Shown: one piece after another, positions 51,845 through 60,961 of the stretch
Layout of the letters: each line of letters starts with the position of its first letter
Position numbering within the stretch: the stretch's first letter is position 1
From: Lentzea fradiae
GTDB lineage: Bacteria; Actinomycetota; Actinomycetes; Mycobacteriales; Pseudonocardiaceae
NCBI RefSeq assembly: GCF_900100955.1
Contig: NZ_FNCC01000015.1
Location: 98,419 to 162,418 of the forward strand
Direction: 5' to 3'
DNA: 64,000 bases
Notes under the pieces: generated by a model
The model's database searches: none
The model's input: the letters and a program-made list of their open reading frames with translations, nothing else
Told to the model about the DNA's origin: nothing
Program-made: the position numbers and the translations under genes

Positions 51845-52719
51845 GCCGCACCCCGCACCGGGTCGGTGAGGTGCACGAACAGGTCCTGCAACGCGACCGG
51901 CCCGAGCTCCAGGCCGAGCTGCCGCGCCCGGACGAGCCGCTCCTGCCCGACGGGCCCGTAGACCATCGCGGACTTGGTGCGCCCCAGCGACTTCTCGCTG
52001 AGCACAGTGAGCCCGGCGGTGAACTCGTCGACGTCCGGCGCGTGGCCGGTGACCTCGGTCCCGGACGAGCGCAGCACGTCCGCCTCCTCCTGCAGCACGA
52101 GCCGGCCCGCGTCGATGATCAGGACCTCCTCCAGCAGCGAGGCCAGCTCCTCGATGAGGTGCGTGGAGATCACGATCGTGCGCGGGTGCGCCATGAAGTC
52201 GGCCAGCAGGGCGTCGTAGAACGCGTACCGGGTCGGCGTGTCCATGCCGAGGTGCGACTCGTCCAGCATGGTCAGCGGCGCGCGGCTGGCGAGCCCGATC
52301 ACGACCCCCAGCGCGGACCGCTGCCCCAGTGACAGCTCACCGGCCTTGGTCTTGAACGGGATCTTGAACAGGTCGAGCAGCTCCCGCGCGTACCCGTCGT
52401 CCCACGACTCGCGCCAGGCCGCGGCGTAGGCGAGGACGTGGGAGACCTTGTCACCCTTGTCCGCGGCGTCGGGGGTGTGCCGGACCAGGCAGATGTTCCG
52501 CGTCGCCGCGGCGTTCTCGAACACCGGCAGGCCGTCGACCGTCACCTCACCGGCCGGTTGACGATACCCGGCGAGCGCCGACATCAGACTGGTCTTGCCC
52601 GAGCCGTTGCGGCCCAGCAGACCGTGGATCTTGTTGCCCTCCAACGTGAAGCTCACGTCGTCAACGGCCGTGACGTCGCCGTAGCGCACCGTCAGCCCCC
52701 GCACCTCGACCCGCATCAC
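51841..52719 (-). CDS. ABC exporter ATPase
   Basis: 292 residues. Walker A GRNGSGKTS near 36-44; the signature is LSLGQRSAL, a variant of LSGGQ seen in YtrB-like ATPases; Walker B MLDESHLGMD; switch His in ISTHLIEEL. A C-terminal 70-residue domain follows. Cotranslated with the GntR regulator (ATGA) and the permease. It drives export by the adjacent six-helix protein. Confidence 0.9.
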   Translation of the reverse strand: MMRVEVRGLTVRYGDVTAVDDVSFTLEGNKIHGLLGRNGSGKTSLMSALAGYRQPAGEVTVDGLPVFENAAATRNICLVRHTPDAADKGDKVSHVLAYAAAWRESWDDGYARELLDLFKIPFKTKAGELSLGQRSALGVVIGLASRAPLTMLDESHLGMDTPTRYAFYDALLADFMAHPRTIVISTHLIEELASLLEEVLIIDAGRLVLQEEADVLRSSGTEVTGHAPDVDEFTAGLTVLSEKSLGRTKSAMVYGPVGQERLVRARQLGLELGPVALQDLFVHLTDPVRGAA

Positions 52720-53081
52720 ACGCCCCTGTTCTCGTGCTGCTCGATGTGGCGGACGACGTCGGCGAGCGGGATGCCGATGGCCCGCGCCTGCGCGACCATC
52801 GGGTCCACGACCTCGCCGAAGAACGTCTCCCTCCCCTGCGCCCGCAACATGTCGCGAGCCTGCGCACTCACGAACATCCCGATCCCCCTCTTCTTGTAGA
52901 GCACCTGCTCGTCCACCAGCTGCTGGAACGCCTTCGCCGCCGTCGCCGGGTTGATCCGGTGGTGCGCGGCGTACTGGTTGGTCGACATGACCTGCTCGTC
53001 CGCCTTCAACGCCCCGCTCAGCACGTCCGCCTTGATCCGGTCGGCGATCTGGCGGTAGATCGGGCTCCGGTCGTCGAACAC
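52716..53081 (-). CDS. GntR-family regulator, YtrA type
   Basis: 121 residues: a GntR winged helix (PIYRQIADRIKADVLSGALK, INPATAAKAFQQLVDEQVLY) and the short helical YtrA-type C-terminus without a large ligand domain. GTG start 53081. First gene of the operon with the ABC pair. A 24-bp palindrome just upstream is the likely operator, so it represses its own exporter. Confidence 0.9.
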   Translation of the reverse strand: MFDDRSPIYRQIADRIKADVLSGALKADEQVMSTNQYAAHHRINPATAAKAFQQLVDEQVLYKKRGIGMFVSAQARDMLRAQGRETFFGEVVDPMVAQARAIGIPLADVVRHIEQHENRGV

Positions 53082-53095
53082 CGCGTCACTTCCTG

Positions 53096-53119
53096 GGTTC
53101 GTTACTCATGTAATGAACC
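53096..53119. promoter_or_regulatory. GntR operator palindrome
   Basis: GGTTCGTTAC-N4-GTAATGAACC, a 24-bp inverted repeat with one mismatched pair, lies 15 nt before the gntR start and 28 nt before the divergent transporter gene. It fits YtrA-type sites and could control both directions. Confidence 0.75.
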
Positions 53120-53146
53120 ATAGCACCGCGAGCGTACGATCGGGAC

Positions 53147-53965
53147 GTGGTCGGGATCGCGATCGTGTGCGCGGTGCTCGCGGCGGGGTGCAGCGCACTC
53201 GGCGCGATGTGGCAGCACGCGGGCGTGCGGGAGGTGACGGACCTCAAGCTCACGTCGGCCCACCGCCTGGTGTCGTCCCGCCGCTGGGTCCACGGCTTCC
53301 TGGTGCTCGCCGCGTGCGCGGTCCTCCAGGTCATCGCACTGGCACTGGCCCCGGTGTCGGTCGTGGCGCCGCTGAACGCGCTGGCCATCCCGATCATCGC
53401 GGTGGCGAGGGCCCACCGCCTGACCGGCCTCCTCGCCGTCGCGGTGCTGGTGGCGACGGCGGGCATCGTGATGTTCGTGTCGATCACAGCCGGCGCGGCC
53501 GTACCCACCTCGGTGTCACCGAACGTGGCACTACAGGCAGGCCAGCTGGTCGCGGCAGGCGTGCTCGTGTGCGTGGTCGCGGCAACCTTCACGACGGGCG
53601 CGATCAGAGCCCTGGCGCTCTCGATAGGCGCAGGCATCGCCTACGGCCTGGTGGCGGTCCTGGTCAGGGACGTCACGACCTCGCTACCGACCGTCGAATG
53701 GATCTCCCTGGCGGGCCTGCTCACGGCGTTCCTGACCGGCGCCTGGTTCATCCAGCTCGGCTACGCCGCGGGCCCACCCGACCTGGTGGTGGCGGGCCAG
53801 ACCGTCGTGAACCCGATCGTCGCCGCGTGGATCGGCATCACGCTGCTGGGCGAGGGCACGGGCATGAGCGCCTGGACCCGGGCGGGCCTGGTCACCAGCG
53901 CGGTGGCAGCGGTCTCCGGCACCGTCGTGCTCGCCTACTACCACCGCGTACGAGTGGAGGCGTGA
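53147..53965 (+). CDS. DMT/NIPA-like multi-spanning membrane protein
   Basis: 272 residues with about nine membrane helices. The pattern (IALALAPVSVVAPLNALAIP near 62-81; PDLVVAGQTVVNPIVAAWIG near 212-231) is that of DMT transporters close to the NIPA/magnesium-transporter branch: two half-repeats each with a PxxVVAPLN-like turn. Substrate unknown. GTG 53147. Divergent from the GntR operon over a shared operator. Confidence 0.75.
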   Translation: MVGIAIVCAVLAAGCSALGAMWQHAGVREVTDLKLTSAHRLVSSRRWVHGFLVLAACAVLQVIALALAPVSVVAPLNALAIPIIAVARAHRLTGLLAVAVLVATAGIVMFVSITAGAAVPTSVSPNVALQAGQLVAAGVLVCVVAATFTTGAIRALALSIGAGIAYGLVAVLVRDVTTSLPTVEWISLAGLLTAFLTGAWFIQLGYAAGPPDLVVAGQTVVNPIVAAWIGITLLGEGTGMSAWTRAGLVTSAVAAVSGTVVLAYYHRVRVEA

Positions 53966-53989
53966 CCCGCGGCCACGCCCGGCCCACTC

Positions 53990-54187
53990 TCAGCCGCGGA
54001 TGGAGGCGGGACGCAGATCCGTCCAGTTCGCCTCGACGTACGCCAGGCACGCCTCCCGGCTGTCCTCGCCGTAGACCTTGGTCCACCCGGCGGGCACCTC
54101 CGCGAACACCGGCCACAGCGAGTGCTGCTGCTCTTCGTTGACCAGCACGAAGAATCGGCCCTGCGGGTCCTCGAACGGGTTGGTCAT
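53990..54187 (-). CDS. MbtH-like NRPS accessory protein
   Basis: 65 residues, full length. Family core is intact: NPFEDPQGRFFVLVNEEQQH, SLWPVFAEVPAGW, and WTDLRPAS at the end, with the conserved Trp residues. MbtH proteins bind and activate adenylation domains of nonribosomal peptide synthetases. No synthetase lies in this window. It follows the ornithine hydroxylase by 17 nt, in one operon, so it likely serves a siderophore synthetase elsewhere. Confidence 0.95.
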   Translation of the reverse strand: MTNPFEDPQGRFFVLVNEEQQHSLWPVFAEVPAGWTKVYGEDSREACLAYVEANWTDLRPASIRG

Positions 54188-54204
54188 GACACTCTCCTCG
54201 GGAA

Positions 54205-55452
54205 CTACTTGACTGCCTGAAGCTTCGACAACGGCGTCACGGCAGGCCGCCGCAACACCGACTCGAGAATCTCGCCGACACGCACGGCCGTGTTCGACAA
54301 CAACGACGAAGTGATGCCGTGCGTGTGCTCGGTACCACCCTGCAGATAAATCCCACCGGGCACGTCATCGCTGGTCGCAACGCGGTAGTCCCGCGTGACC
54401 CGCAACCGCCCGTACTCGTCCCGCAGACAGTGCTCCCCCACTTCCCCCAGCAACCGAACGGGGTCAGCGGGCCGGTACCCGGTCGCGTACACGATCACAT
54501 CGGCCTCGACGGGCACCCGCCCACCATCGGCCAGCGACTCGACCGCACACCGCCCGTCAGCCCGCACGTCAACGAGCCGAGAAGTGTTGTGCAACAACAA
54601 CCTCTGCTTCCCGGCGACCTTCTCCCGGTACACCCGCCGGTACAGCTCCTCGATGAGGTCCTGGTCCACCACCCCGTAGTTGGTGTTGGCGTGGTACCCC
54701 ATCAACCGGCGTTTGACCTCCTCCGGCGCCGAGTAGAAGTCGTCCACGGCACCGGGGTCGAAGATCCGGTTGGCGAACGAGCTGTCATCAGCCGGGCTGT
54801 ACCCGTACCGGGCGAACACCCCGTGCACCACCACCCCGGGATACCGCTCGTGGAAGAACGCCACAGCCTCGGCCGCACTCTGCCCGGCCCCCACCACGAC
54901 GACGTGCCGAGGGTCCTTCACCGACTCCACCCGGTGCAGCAGGTCCTTGGTGTGCCAGATCCGCTCCCCGGTCTCGATCCCCTCCGGCAGGTTCGCCTCC
55001 AACCCGGTGGCCAGCACCAGGTTCCGAGCGAAGACCTCCCGCTCCCCAGCCGAGAACGCGAACCCATCACCCTCAACCCGGACGTCACCGACCGTGACCC
55101 CGTACGAGACATGACGAGCAACCCGCTCAGCAGCCCACTCGAAGTAGTCGTGAAACTCCCTGCGCAGCGGAAACAGGCTCTTGTGGTTGACGAAGTCGAC
55201 CAGCCGCCCACGCTCCCGCAGGTAGCAGAGAAAGCTGTAGCTGCTCATGGGGTTGCGCAACGTGACGAGGTCCTTGAGGAACGAGACCTGCATCGTGGCG
55301 TCCTCGAGCAACATCCCCCGATGCCACCCGAACCGGGCCTGCTTCTCGAAGAACCGAGCGCGAACAGGAAGAGGATGCTCCTCCACAGCGATCGCGAGAG
55401 CGAGGTTGGACGGCCCGAAGCCGATCCCGGCCAGGTCTAACACCGGTTCCAT
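54205..55452 (-). CDS. L-ornithine/L-lysine N-monooxygenase (siderophore)
   Basis: 415 residues. FAD site LAGIGFGPSNLALAIAV near 8-24, QVSFLKDLVTLRNPMSSYSF (substrate region), NADPH site VVVVGAGQSAAEAVAFF near 189-205, and the C-terminal DVIVYATGYRP near 318-328 define the N-hydroxylases that make N5-hydroxyornithine or N6-hydroxylysine for hydroxamate siderophores. ATG 55452. An iron-box-like palindrome lies upstream. Followed by MbtH. Confidence 0.93.
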   Translation of the reverse strand: MEPVLDLAGIGFGPSNLALAIAVEEHPLPVRARFFEKQARFGWHRGMLLEDATMQVSFLKDLVTLRNPMSSYSFLCYLRERGRLVDFVNHKSLFPLRREFHDYFEWAAERVARHVSYGVTVGDVRVEGDGFAFSAGEREVFARNLVLATGLEANLPEGIETGERIWHTKDLLHRVESVKDPRHVVVVGAGQSAAEAVAFFHERYPGVVVHGVFARYGYSPADDSSFANRIFDPGAVDDFYSAPEEVKRRLMGYHANTNYGVVDQDLIEELYRRVYREKVAGKQRLLLHNTSRLVDVRADGRCAVESLADGGRVPVEADVIVYATGYRPADPVRLLGEVGEHCLRDEYGRLRVTRDYRVATSDDVPGGIYLQGGTEHTHGITSSLLSNTAVRVGEILESVLRRPAVTPLSKLQAVK

Positions 55453-55501
55453 CGCGTTCCTCTCCGAGCACTTCCAGTGGCGTAAAGGAACCCTAACTTA
55501 A

Positions 55502-55517
55502 CTAAGGCATGCCTTAG
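55502..55517 (-). promoter_or_regulatory. Iron-box-like palindrome
   Basis: Perfect 16-bp inverted repeat CTAAGGCATGCCTTAG, 50 nt before the N-hydroxylase start, in an AT-rich stretch (CCTAACTTAACTAAGG). It resembles DtxR/IdeR boxes (TTAGGTTAGGCTAACCTAA type), though it is not an exact match. Iron repression of the two-gene operon is likely. Confidence 0.65.
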
Positions 55518-55621
55518 CTACTACTTTCGGACGTGATCCACGTCGCTGACCAGTGAAACCCGAGCCGCCCTCAACCCACAGCCGCCACCGCCGAAGCACC
55601 CGTGGCGCGTCGGTCCCGGGA

Positions 55622-56593
55622 TCAGATCGCCGGGGGCCTGGGGGCAGCGCTCCCAGGGGACGCGACCCAACAAGCAACCCGCCGAGACCCGCCCACCAAC
55701 GCGGGCACCCGCTCCCCGCACTCCACAACAGCCTCACCACACCGAGGATGAAAAGCACACCCCCTGGGCATGGCCCGCAAGTCCGGAGGCCCTCCAGGAA
55801 TCCCCCGCAGCTCCCTCCGCTCCCCCTTCACCCCGGGAAACGACCCCAGCAAGCCCCGGCTATAAGGATGCAAAGCAGACGAATAAATCTCAGAAGCACG
55901 CCCCTCCTCCACCACCCTGCCCCCGTACATGATCGCAATCCGATCAGAAAACTCCACCAACAACGAAATATCATGCGTGATGAACACGACCGAGAACCCC
56001 AGCAGCCCCCGCAACCGCATCATCTGCCCGAGAATCTGCCGTTGCACCACAACGTCCAAAGCGGTGGTGGGCTCATCCATGATCACGACCGAAGGCTCCA
56101 GCACCAAAGCCATCGCGATCATCACCCGCTGCCTCATCCCACCGGACAGCTGATGGGGATAAGCCGGCAACCGATCGACAGGAATCCCCACCAACGCCAG
56201 CACCTCCCGAGCACGAGCCACCCGCTCCCGCCGGGACAACCCCCGATGAGCCCGCAGAACGTCATCAATCTGCGCCCCCACGGACAAAACAGGGTTCAAA
56301 GCATTCATGGCCCCCTGGAACACGATGGAGATCTCACTCCACCGCACCTCCCGCAACTCCTTCTCCCCCAACGCCAACAGGTCCCGGCCTTTGAAGAACA
56401 CACCCCCGGAAGCAACTCGCCCGGGCGGCTGCAACAACCGAGTGGCCGCATAAGCAAGCGTGGACTTCCCACTACCGCTCTCCCCGGCGATCCCCAACAC
56501 CTCCCCGGCGTTCACCACCAGCGAGACGTCATGAACAGCACGCAAAGAGCCGTAATCCACCGAAAGATCACGAATCTCCAAGACCGGACTCAC
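55622..56593 (-). CDS. Opp-type ABC importer ATPase (OppD-like)
   Basis: 323 residues from GTG 56593. Walker A GESGSGKST near 36-44, signature LSGGMRQRV, Walker B VIMDEPTTALD, ITHDISLLVEF, and the C-terminal Fe-S/zinc-type cysteine motif of OppD (CAFHPRCGEAVVECGE). The OppC stop overlaps its start (GTGA). Codons ending in T are more frequent than in the rest of the operon, mainly in the second half. Confidence 0.93.
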   Translation of the reverse strand: MSPVLEIRDLSVDYGSLRAVHDVSLVVNAGEVLGIAGESGSGKSTLAYAATRLLQPPGRVASGGVFFKGRDLLALGEKELREVRWSEISIVFQGAMNALNPVLSVGAQIDDVLRAHRGLSRRERVARAREVLALVGIPVDRLPAYPHQLSGGMRQRVMIAMALVLEPSVVIMDEPTTALDVVVQRQILGQMMRLRGLLGFSVVFITHDISLLVEFSDRIAIMYGGRVVEEGRASEIYSSALHPYSRGLLGSFPGVKGERRELRGIPGGPPDLRAMPRGCAFHPRCGEAVVECGERVPALVGGSRRVACWVASPGSAAPRPPAI

Positions 56594-57408
56594 GCGCGCA
56601 CCTTCCGCAGCCGAGGATTCGCATACTCGTCGATCCCGAAGTTGATCAGAGCCAGCGCCGTCCCGAGCAGTGCGATGCACAGACCAGCGGGAACGAACCA
56701 CCACCACGCACCCAATCCGAGCGCCTGGTTGCTCTGCGCCCAGAACAAGATCGTTCCCCAGTTCCAGGTGGACAGCGAGACAACGCCGACGAACGACAGC
56801 GTGATCTGGAGCATCACCGCGAAGATCACCGTCCCGACGAAGCCCGACGCGATCACCGCGGTCAGGTTGGGCAGCACCTCGAACACGATGATCCGCCAGA
56901 CCGACTCCCCCGACGCCCGCGCCGCCTCGACGAAGTCCCGGCGCCGCAACGACATCGTCTGCGCGCGCAGCACCCGTGCGCCCCACGCCCACGCGGTCAG
57001 CGAGATCACCGCCGCGATCAGCACGGTGTCCGCCGACGGCAGCATCGACGCCACGATGATGATCAGCGGCAGTGCCGGGATCACCAGGAAGACGTTGGAC
57101 AGCATGGACAACGCCTCGTCGGCGGCGCCGCCGAGGAATCCCGCCGTCACGCCGACGAGGATCGACAGCAGGGTCGCCAGCACGCCGCAGACCAACCCGA
57201 CGACCATCACGCCTCTGGTGCCCACGAGCACCTGCGAGAAGACGTCCTGGCCGGTCATGGTCGTGCCGAACCAGTGCGCGCCCGAGGGTGGCGACAGCAG
57301 GTCGTCGCTCATCGCGGACGGGTCGTAGGGCGCGACCCACTCGCCGGCGACGGCGACGAGGGCGAAGAACGCCAGGACGCCCAGGCCGAGCTTCGTCTTG
57401 AGGTTCAT
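56590..57408 (-). CDS. Opp-type ABC importer permease (OppC-like)
   Basis: 272 residues. N-terminal helix (LGLGVLAFFALVAVAGEWVA), GAHWFGTTMTGQDVFSQVLVG (family N-terminal mark), five more helices and the EAA loop FVEAARASGESVWRIIVFEV. ATG 57408 shares a base with the OppB stop (TGATG). Forms the channel with OppB. Confidence 0.93.
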   Translation of the reverse strand: MNLKTKLGLGVLAFFALVAVAGEWVAPYDPSAMSDDLLSPPSGAHWFGTTMTGQDVFSQVLVGTRGVMVVGLVCGVLATLLSILVGVTAGFLGGAADEALSMLSNVFLVIPALPLIIIVASMLPSADTVLIAAVISLTAWAWGARVLRAQTMSLRRRDFVEAARASGESVWRIIVFEVLPNLTAVIASGFVGTVIFAVMLQITLSFVGVVSLSTWNWGTILFWAQSNQALGLGAWWWFVPAGLCIALLGTALALINFGIDEYANPRLRKVRA

Positions 57409-58388
57409 CAGCCCTCCCGTCGCGTGCGGGGGTCGAGCAGCAGGTAGCCGACGTCCGCCAGCAGGTTCGCCACCAGCACGGCCAGGGTGATCACCAGGAA
57501 CACGCCCTGCATCAACGGGTAGTCCTTCGCGCCGATGCCCTGGAACAGCACGTACCCGAGTCCCGGGTAGGAGAACACCATCTCCACGAGCAGCGCGCCG
57601 CCCACGATGAACCCCAGCGACAGCGCGAACCCGGAGATCGACGGCAGCACGGCGTTGCGCGCCGCGTAGGCGAACATGATCCGCCGCTGCGGCAGGCCCT
57701 TGGCCTTGGCGACGAGCACGTAGTCCTCGGCCGTGACGGTCACCATCATGTTGCGCATCCCCAGGATCCACCCGGCGACCGAGCTCACGACGATCGTGAC
57801 GCCGGGCAGCACGGCGTGCTCCAGGACGCTGCCGACGAACTCGCCGGAGAGCTCCGGCACCAGGCCGGGCGCGTAGCCACCGGACGCCGGAAGCAGCGGC
57901 CACGTCACGGAGAACAGCGAGATCGCGATCAGCCCGAGCCAGAAGTACGGGATCGACGACAGGAACGTCGTCACCGGGATCAGCGAGTCCAGCCACGACC
58001 CGCGCCGCCACCCCGCGTAGACGCCCAGCAGGGTGCCCAGCAGGAACGCGATGACCGTGGTGACGCCGACGAGCCCGAGCGTCCAGGGCAGCGACTGCGA
58101 CAGCACGTCCGCGACCGGCGTCGGGAAGAACGTGAACGACAGCCCGAGGTCGCCCCGCACGAGCGCGCCCCAGTAGTCGACGTACTGCCGCCAGATCGAC
58201 TTGTCCTCGTCCAGCCCGAACAGCACGTAGAGCGAGGCCATCGCGTCGCTGTTCAGCCGCCCGCCGAGCTTGGTGATCATCGCTTGCACCGGGTCGCCGG
58301 GGAGCAGGCGCGGCAGCAGGAAGTTCACCGTGATCGCGGCCCACAGGGTCACCAGGTAGAACACCCCGCGGCGCAGCAGGAAGGTCAT
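57408..58388 (-). CDS. Opp-type ABC importer permease (OppB-like)
   Basis: 326 residues. N-terminal helix and LLPRLLPGDPVQAM near 24-37 are OppB marks; the permease domain has MMVTVTAEDYVLVAKAKGLP (EAA loop) and YPGLGYVLFQGIGAKDYPLM at the end. ATG 58388 overlaps the OppF-like stop (ATGA). Confidence 0.93.
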   Translation of the reverse strand: MTFLLRRGVFYLVTLWAAITVNFLLPRLLPGDPVQAMITKLGGRLNSDAMASLYVLFGLDEDKSIWRQYVDYWGALVRGDLGLSFTFFPTPVADVLSQSLPWTLGLVGVTTVIAFLLGTLLGVYAGWRRGSWLDSLIPVTTFLSSIPYFWLGLIAISLFSVTWPLLPASGGYAPGLVPELSGEFVGSVLEHAVLPGVTIVVSSVAGWILGMRNMMVTVTAEDYVLVAKAKGLPQRRIMFAYAARNAVLPSISGFALSLGFIVGGALLVEMVFSYPGLGYVLFQGIGAKDYPLMQGVFLVITLAVLVANLLADVGYLLLDPRTRREG

Positions 58389-59290
58389 GCGACCGCCTCC
58401 ACGTAGAGCCAGCACGCCGCCCAGTGCCCCGGAATGCCGACCTCGGCCCGCGGTGGCGCGTCGGTCCAGCACCGGGACCGCGCCTTCGGGCAGCGCGGCG
58501 CGAACCGGCACCCGTCCGACACCCTGGTGTTCTCCTCGGCCGGGGCGTCCAGCGCGGCCACCGACCGCTCCGGGTCGGGGGCGGACTCGATCAGCAGCTG
58601 CGTGTACGGGTGGGCGGGCTGCTGCGTCACGGTCTCGCTGTCGCCGCCCTCGACGAGCTGCCCGCCGTACATCACGAACGTCTCGTCGGCGAAGTAGCGG
58701 GCCGACGCGATGTCGTGCGTGATGTAGAGGACCGCGAGCCGGAGCCGTTCCTTGAGGTCCAGCAACAGGTTCAGCACGCCGAGCCGGATGGAGACGTCCA
58801 ACATGGACACCGGCTCGTCGGCGAGCAGGACCTCGGGGTGCGCGGCGAGCGCCCGTGCGATCGCGACGCGCTGCCGCTGGCCGCCGGACAGCTCGTGCGG
58901 GTACCGGGAGGCGAAGTCCGCGGGCAGGTTCACCCGCTCCAGCAGCTCCTCCACCGTCTCCGGCCGCCGGTGGATCTTCAACGGCCTGGCCAGGTGGTAG
59001 CGGATGGTGTGGACGGGGTTGAGCGACGCGAACGGGTCCTGGAACACCATCTGGACCTTGCGCCGGTACTCCCGCACCCGCCGCACCCGTTCGCCGTCGA
59101 GCAGGACCTCTCCCGCGGTGGGCTCGACCAGCCGCGCGAGCAGCTTCGCCACCGTCGACTTGCCGGACCCCGACTCGCCGACGAGGGCGGTGACGCGCCC
59201 GCGGCGCAGGACGAACGAGACGTCCTGCACCGCGCGCACGCGCTTGTAGGTCTTGACGAGGCCCTTCGCCTCCAGCGCGATCTCGTCCAC
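58385..59290 (-). CDS. Opp-type ABC importer ATPase (OppF-like)
   Basis: 301 residues. Walker A GESGSGKST near 37-45, MVFQDPFASLNP, signature LSGGQRQRVA, Walker B VLLADEPVSMLD, ITHDIASARYFAD, and C-terminal cysteine motif CRFAPRCPKARSRCW. GTG start directly follows the binding-protein stop. The two ATPases flank the permeases (order A-F-B-C-D), unlike the common A-B-C-D-F. Confidence 0.93.
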   Translation of the reverse strand: MDEIALEAKGLVKTYKRVRAVQDVSFVLRRGRVTALVGESGSGKSTVAKLLARLVEPTAGEVLLDGERVRRVREYRRKVQMVFQDPFASLNPVHTIRYHLARPLKIHRRPETVEELLERVNLPADFASRYPHELSGGQRQRVAIARALAAHPEVLLADEPVSMLDVSIRLGVLNLLLDLKERLRLAVLYITHDIASARYFADETFVMYGGQLVEGGDSETVTQQPAHPYTQLLIESAPDPERSVAALDAPAEENTRVSDGCRFAPRCPKARSRCWTDAPPRAEVGIPGHWAACWLYVEAVA

Positions 59291-60934
59291 CTACGACCCC
59301 GCCGGCTTGAGCTTCATGACGATCTGCAGCGCGTTCGGCAGCGTCGCCTGCGGCGGGCCGTACGGGTCCTCCTCGCTCGGCCAGCCGACCCAGTGCTTCG
59401 TGCTGTACTCCGCGCCGATCGGGCCCGCCGAGGTCGGGATCATCGGAACCTGCTCGACCATGATCTTCTGCAGGACCGCCAGCGCCTTGGCGCGGGTGGC
59501 GTCGTCCGGGGCGTTCGCGTACTCCGCCAGCGCCGCCGTCGCGGCGGGGTTGTCGTAGCGGCCGAAGTTCACCGCGGCGGTCTGTCCGACCGGCTTGATC
59601 TCCGCGCCGTCCATGATGTTCTGGTACATCTCGTACGGCGTCGCACCGGTGTTGGTCCAGCGCAGCGAGCCCTGGAACGCGCCGTTGGCGAAGTCGGTCG
59701 TCCACGCGTCCGCGGTCTGCGTGCGCACGGTCGCCTCGATGCCGATCTTCTTGAGGTCGCTCTTGATGATGTCGAGCACGGTCAGGTAGTCCGACCAGCC
59801 CGACGGGTTGGTGAGCTCGATCGTCACCGGCTTGCCGTCCGGCGCCTTCAGGACATCGCCCTCCAGCGTGAAGCCGGCCGCGGCGAGCTTCCGCTTCGCA
59901 CCCTCGACGTCGATCTTGAAGCGCAGGTCCGCGTACTCCGGGGCGAGGAACGAGTCACCGGCGGGCAACGGCATGCCGGTGGGCGACTCCAGCTTCGGGA
60001 ACAGCCGCGCCTCACCGCGGACGAAGATGGCCTCGCGGTCGATCACGTCGCTCATCGCCGACCGCAGCGCGGCGTTGTCGAACGGCGCGACGGTCGTGTT
60101 CAGCCACAGGCCGTGGATGCCGAGCCCGGCGGGGAACCAGAGCTTGTGGTGCGCGGGGTCCTTGTCCACGTACAGCTTTTGGTAGTCGGGGATGAAGACG
60201 TACGACCACTGGGAAGCACCCGACGCGAGCGCGGTGGTCTGCGCCGTGTTGTCGTTGTACGAGGTGTACTGGATCTCCGGCACCTTCGGCAGCTCCTGCC
60301 AGTACTCGGCGCGCCGGGCGATCGTGACGGTCTGCGAGGTGAACGACTTCAGCTGGTACGGACCGGTGCCGACCGGGTCGGGGTTCGTGTAGGTCGTCGG
60401 GTCCGGCACGGTGCTCCAGACGTGCTTCGGCACCACCATCGCGCTGATGACCTTGTTGCGGGTGACGAACTGCGGCGAGCCGAAGGTGACCTCGACCTTG
60501 CCGTCCGGTGTCGCCGTCGCGGTCTCGACCTTGAGCGAGTCGCGGTTGTTGAGCGCAGGCCACTTCTTGAGGATCTCGTACGAGAAGGCGACGTCGTCGG
60601 CCGTGAGCGGCTTGCCGTCGGACCACTTCACGTTCTCCCGCAGCGTGAAGGTGACCTTCTTGTAGTCCTCCGCCCAGTCCCACGCCGTCGCGAGCCACGG
60701 CACCGGGTCCTGGTCCGGACGCGTGTTGTTGACGAACGCGAGCGGTTCGTAGATCTGGTAGCGGTAGCCCAGCGACCCCGCCGCCGAGGTGGGCAGGAAC
60801 GGGTTGTGGTTCTCGGTCAGCGGCCCGTTGGGCATGCCCACGGTCAGCACCCCGGAGGCCCTTCCGGCACCGCCGGAGGAGCACCCGGTCGCCGCGAGCG
60901 CCAGTGCCAGCGCGACGATGACTGTTCTGCGCAT
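59291..60934 (-). CDS. Opp-type solute-binding lipoprotein
   Basis: 547 residues from ATG 60934 (GGGAGA upstream). Lipobox LALAATGC, Cys near 18. Family 5 binding protein: YRYQIYEPLAF, FTLRENVKWSDGKPLTADDV (signature), GTGPYQLKSFTSQTVTIARR, LWLNTTVAPFDNAALRSAMS. Many actinobacterial and Thermotoga members of this family bind oligosaccharides rather than peptides, and a LacI operator lies at the promoter; cello- or xylo-type oligosaccharides are plausible ligands. Confidence 0.92.
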   Translation of the reverse strand: MRRTVIVALALALAATGCSSGGAGRASGVLTVGMPNGPLTENHNPFLPTSAAGSLGYRYQIYEPLAFVNNTRPDQDPVPWLATAWDWAEDYKKVTFTLRENVKWSDGKPLTADDVAFSYEILKKWPALNNRDSLKVETATATPDGKVEVTFGSPQFVTRNKVISAMVVPKHVWSTVPDPTTYTNPDPVGTGPYQLKSFTSQTVTIARRAEYWQELPKVPEIQYTSYNDNTAQTTALASGASQWSYVFIPDYQKLYVDKDPAHHKLWFPAGLGIHGLWLNTTVAPFDNAALRSAMSDVIDREAIFVRGEARLFPKLESPTGMPLPAGDSFLAPEYADLRFKIDVEGAKRKLAAAGFTLEGDVLKAPDGKPVTIELTNPSGWSDYLTVLDIIKSDLKKIGIEATVRTQTADAWTTDFANGAFQGSLRWTNTGATPYEMYQNIMDGAEIKPVGQTAAVNFGRYDNPAATAALAEYANAPDDATRAKALAVLQKIMVEQVPMIPTSAGPIGAEYSTKHWVGWPSEEDPYGPPQATLPNALQIVMKLKPAGS

Positions 60935-60961
60935 GGGAAGTCTCCCGACACGACAAAGCAT

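Noticed and set aside
53990..60934. The Opp importer as a siderophore uptake system of the MbtH/hydroxylase operon
   Set aside because: The importer has a sugar-type LacI gene and operator, while the siderophore pair has its own iron-box-like site and promoter gap. A link cannot be excluded but is not supported.
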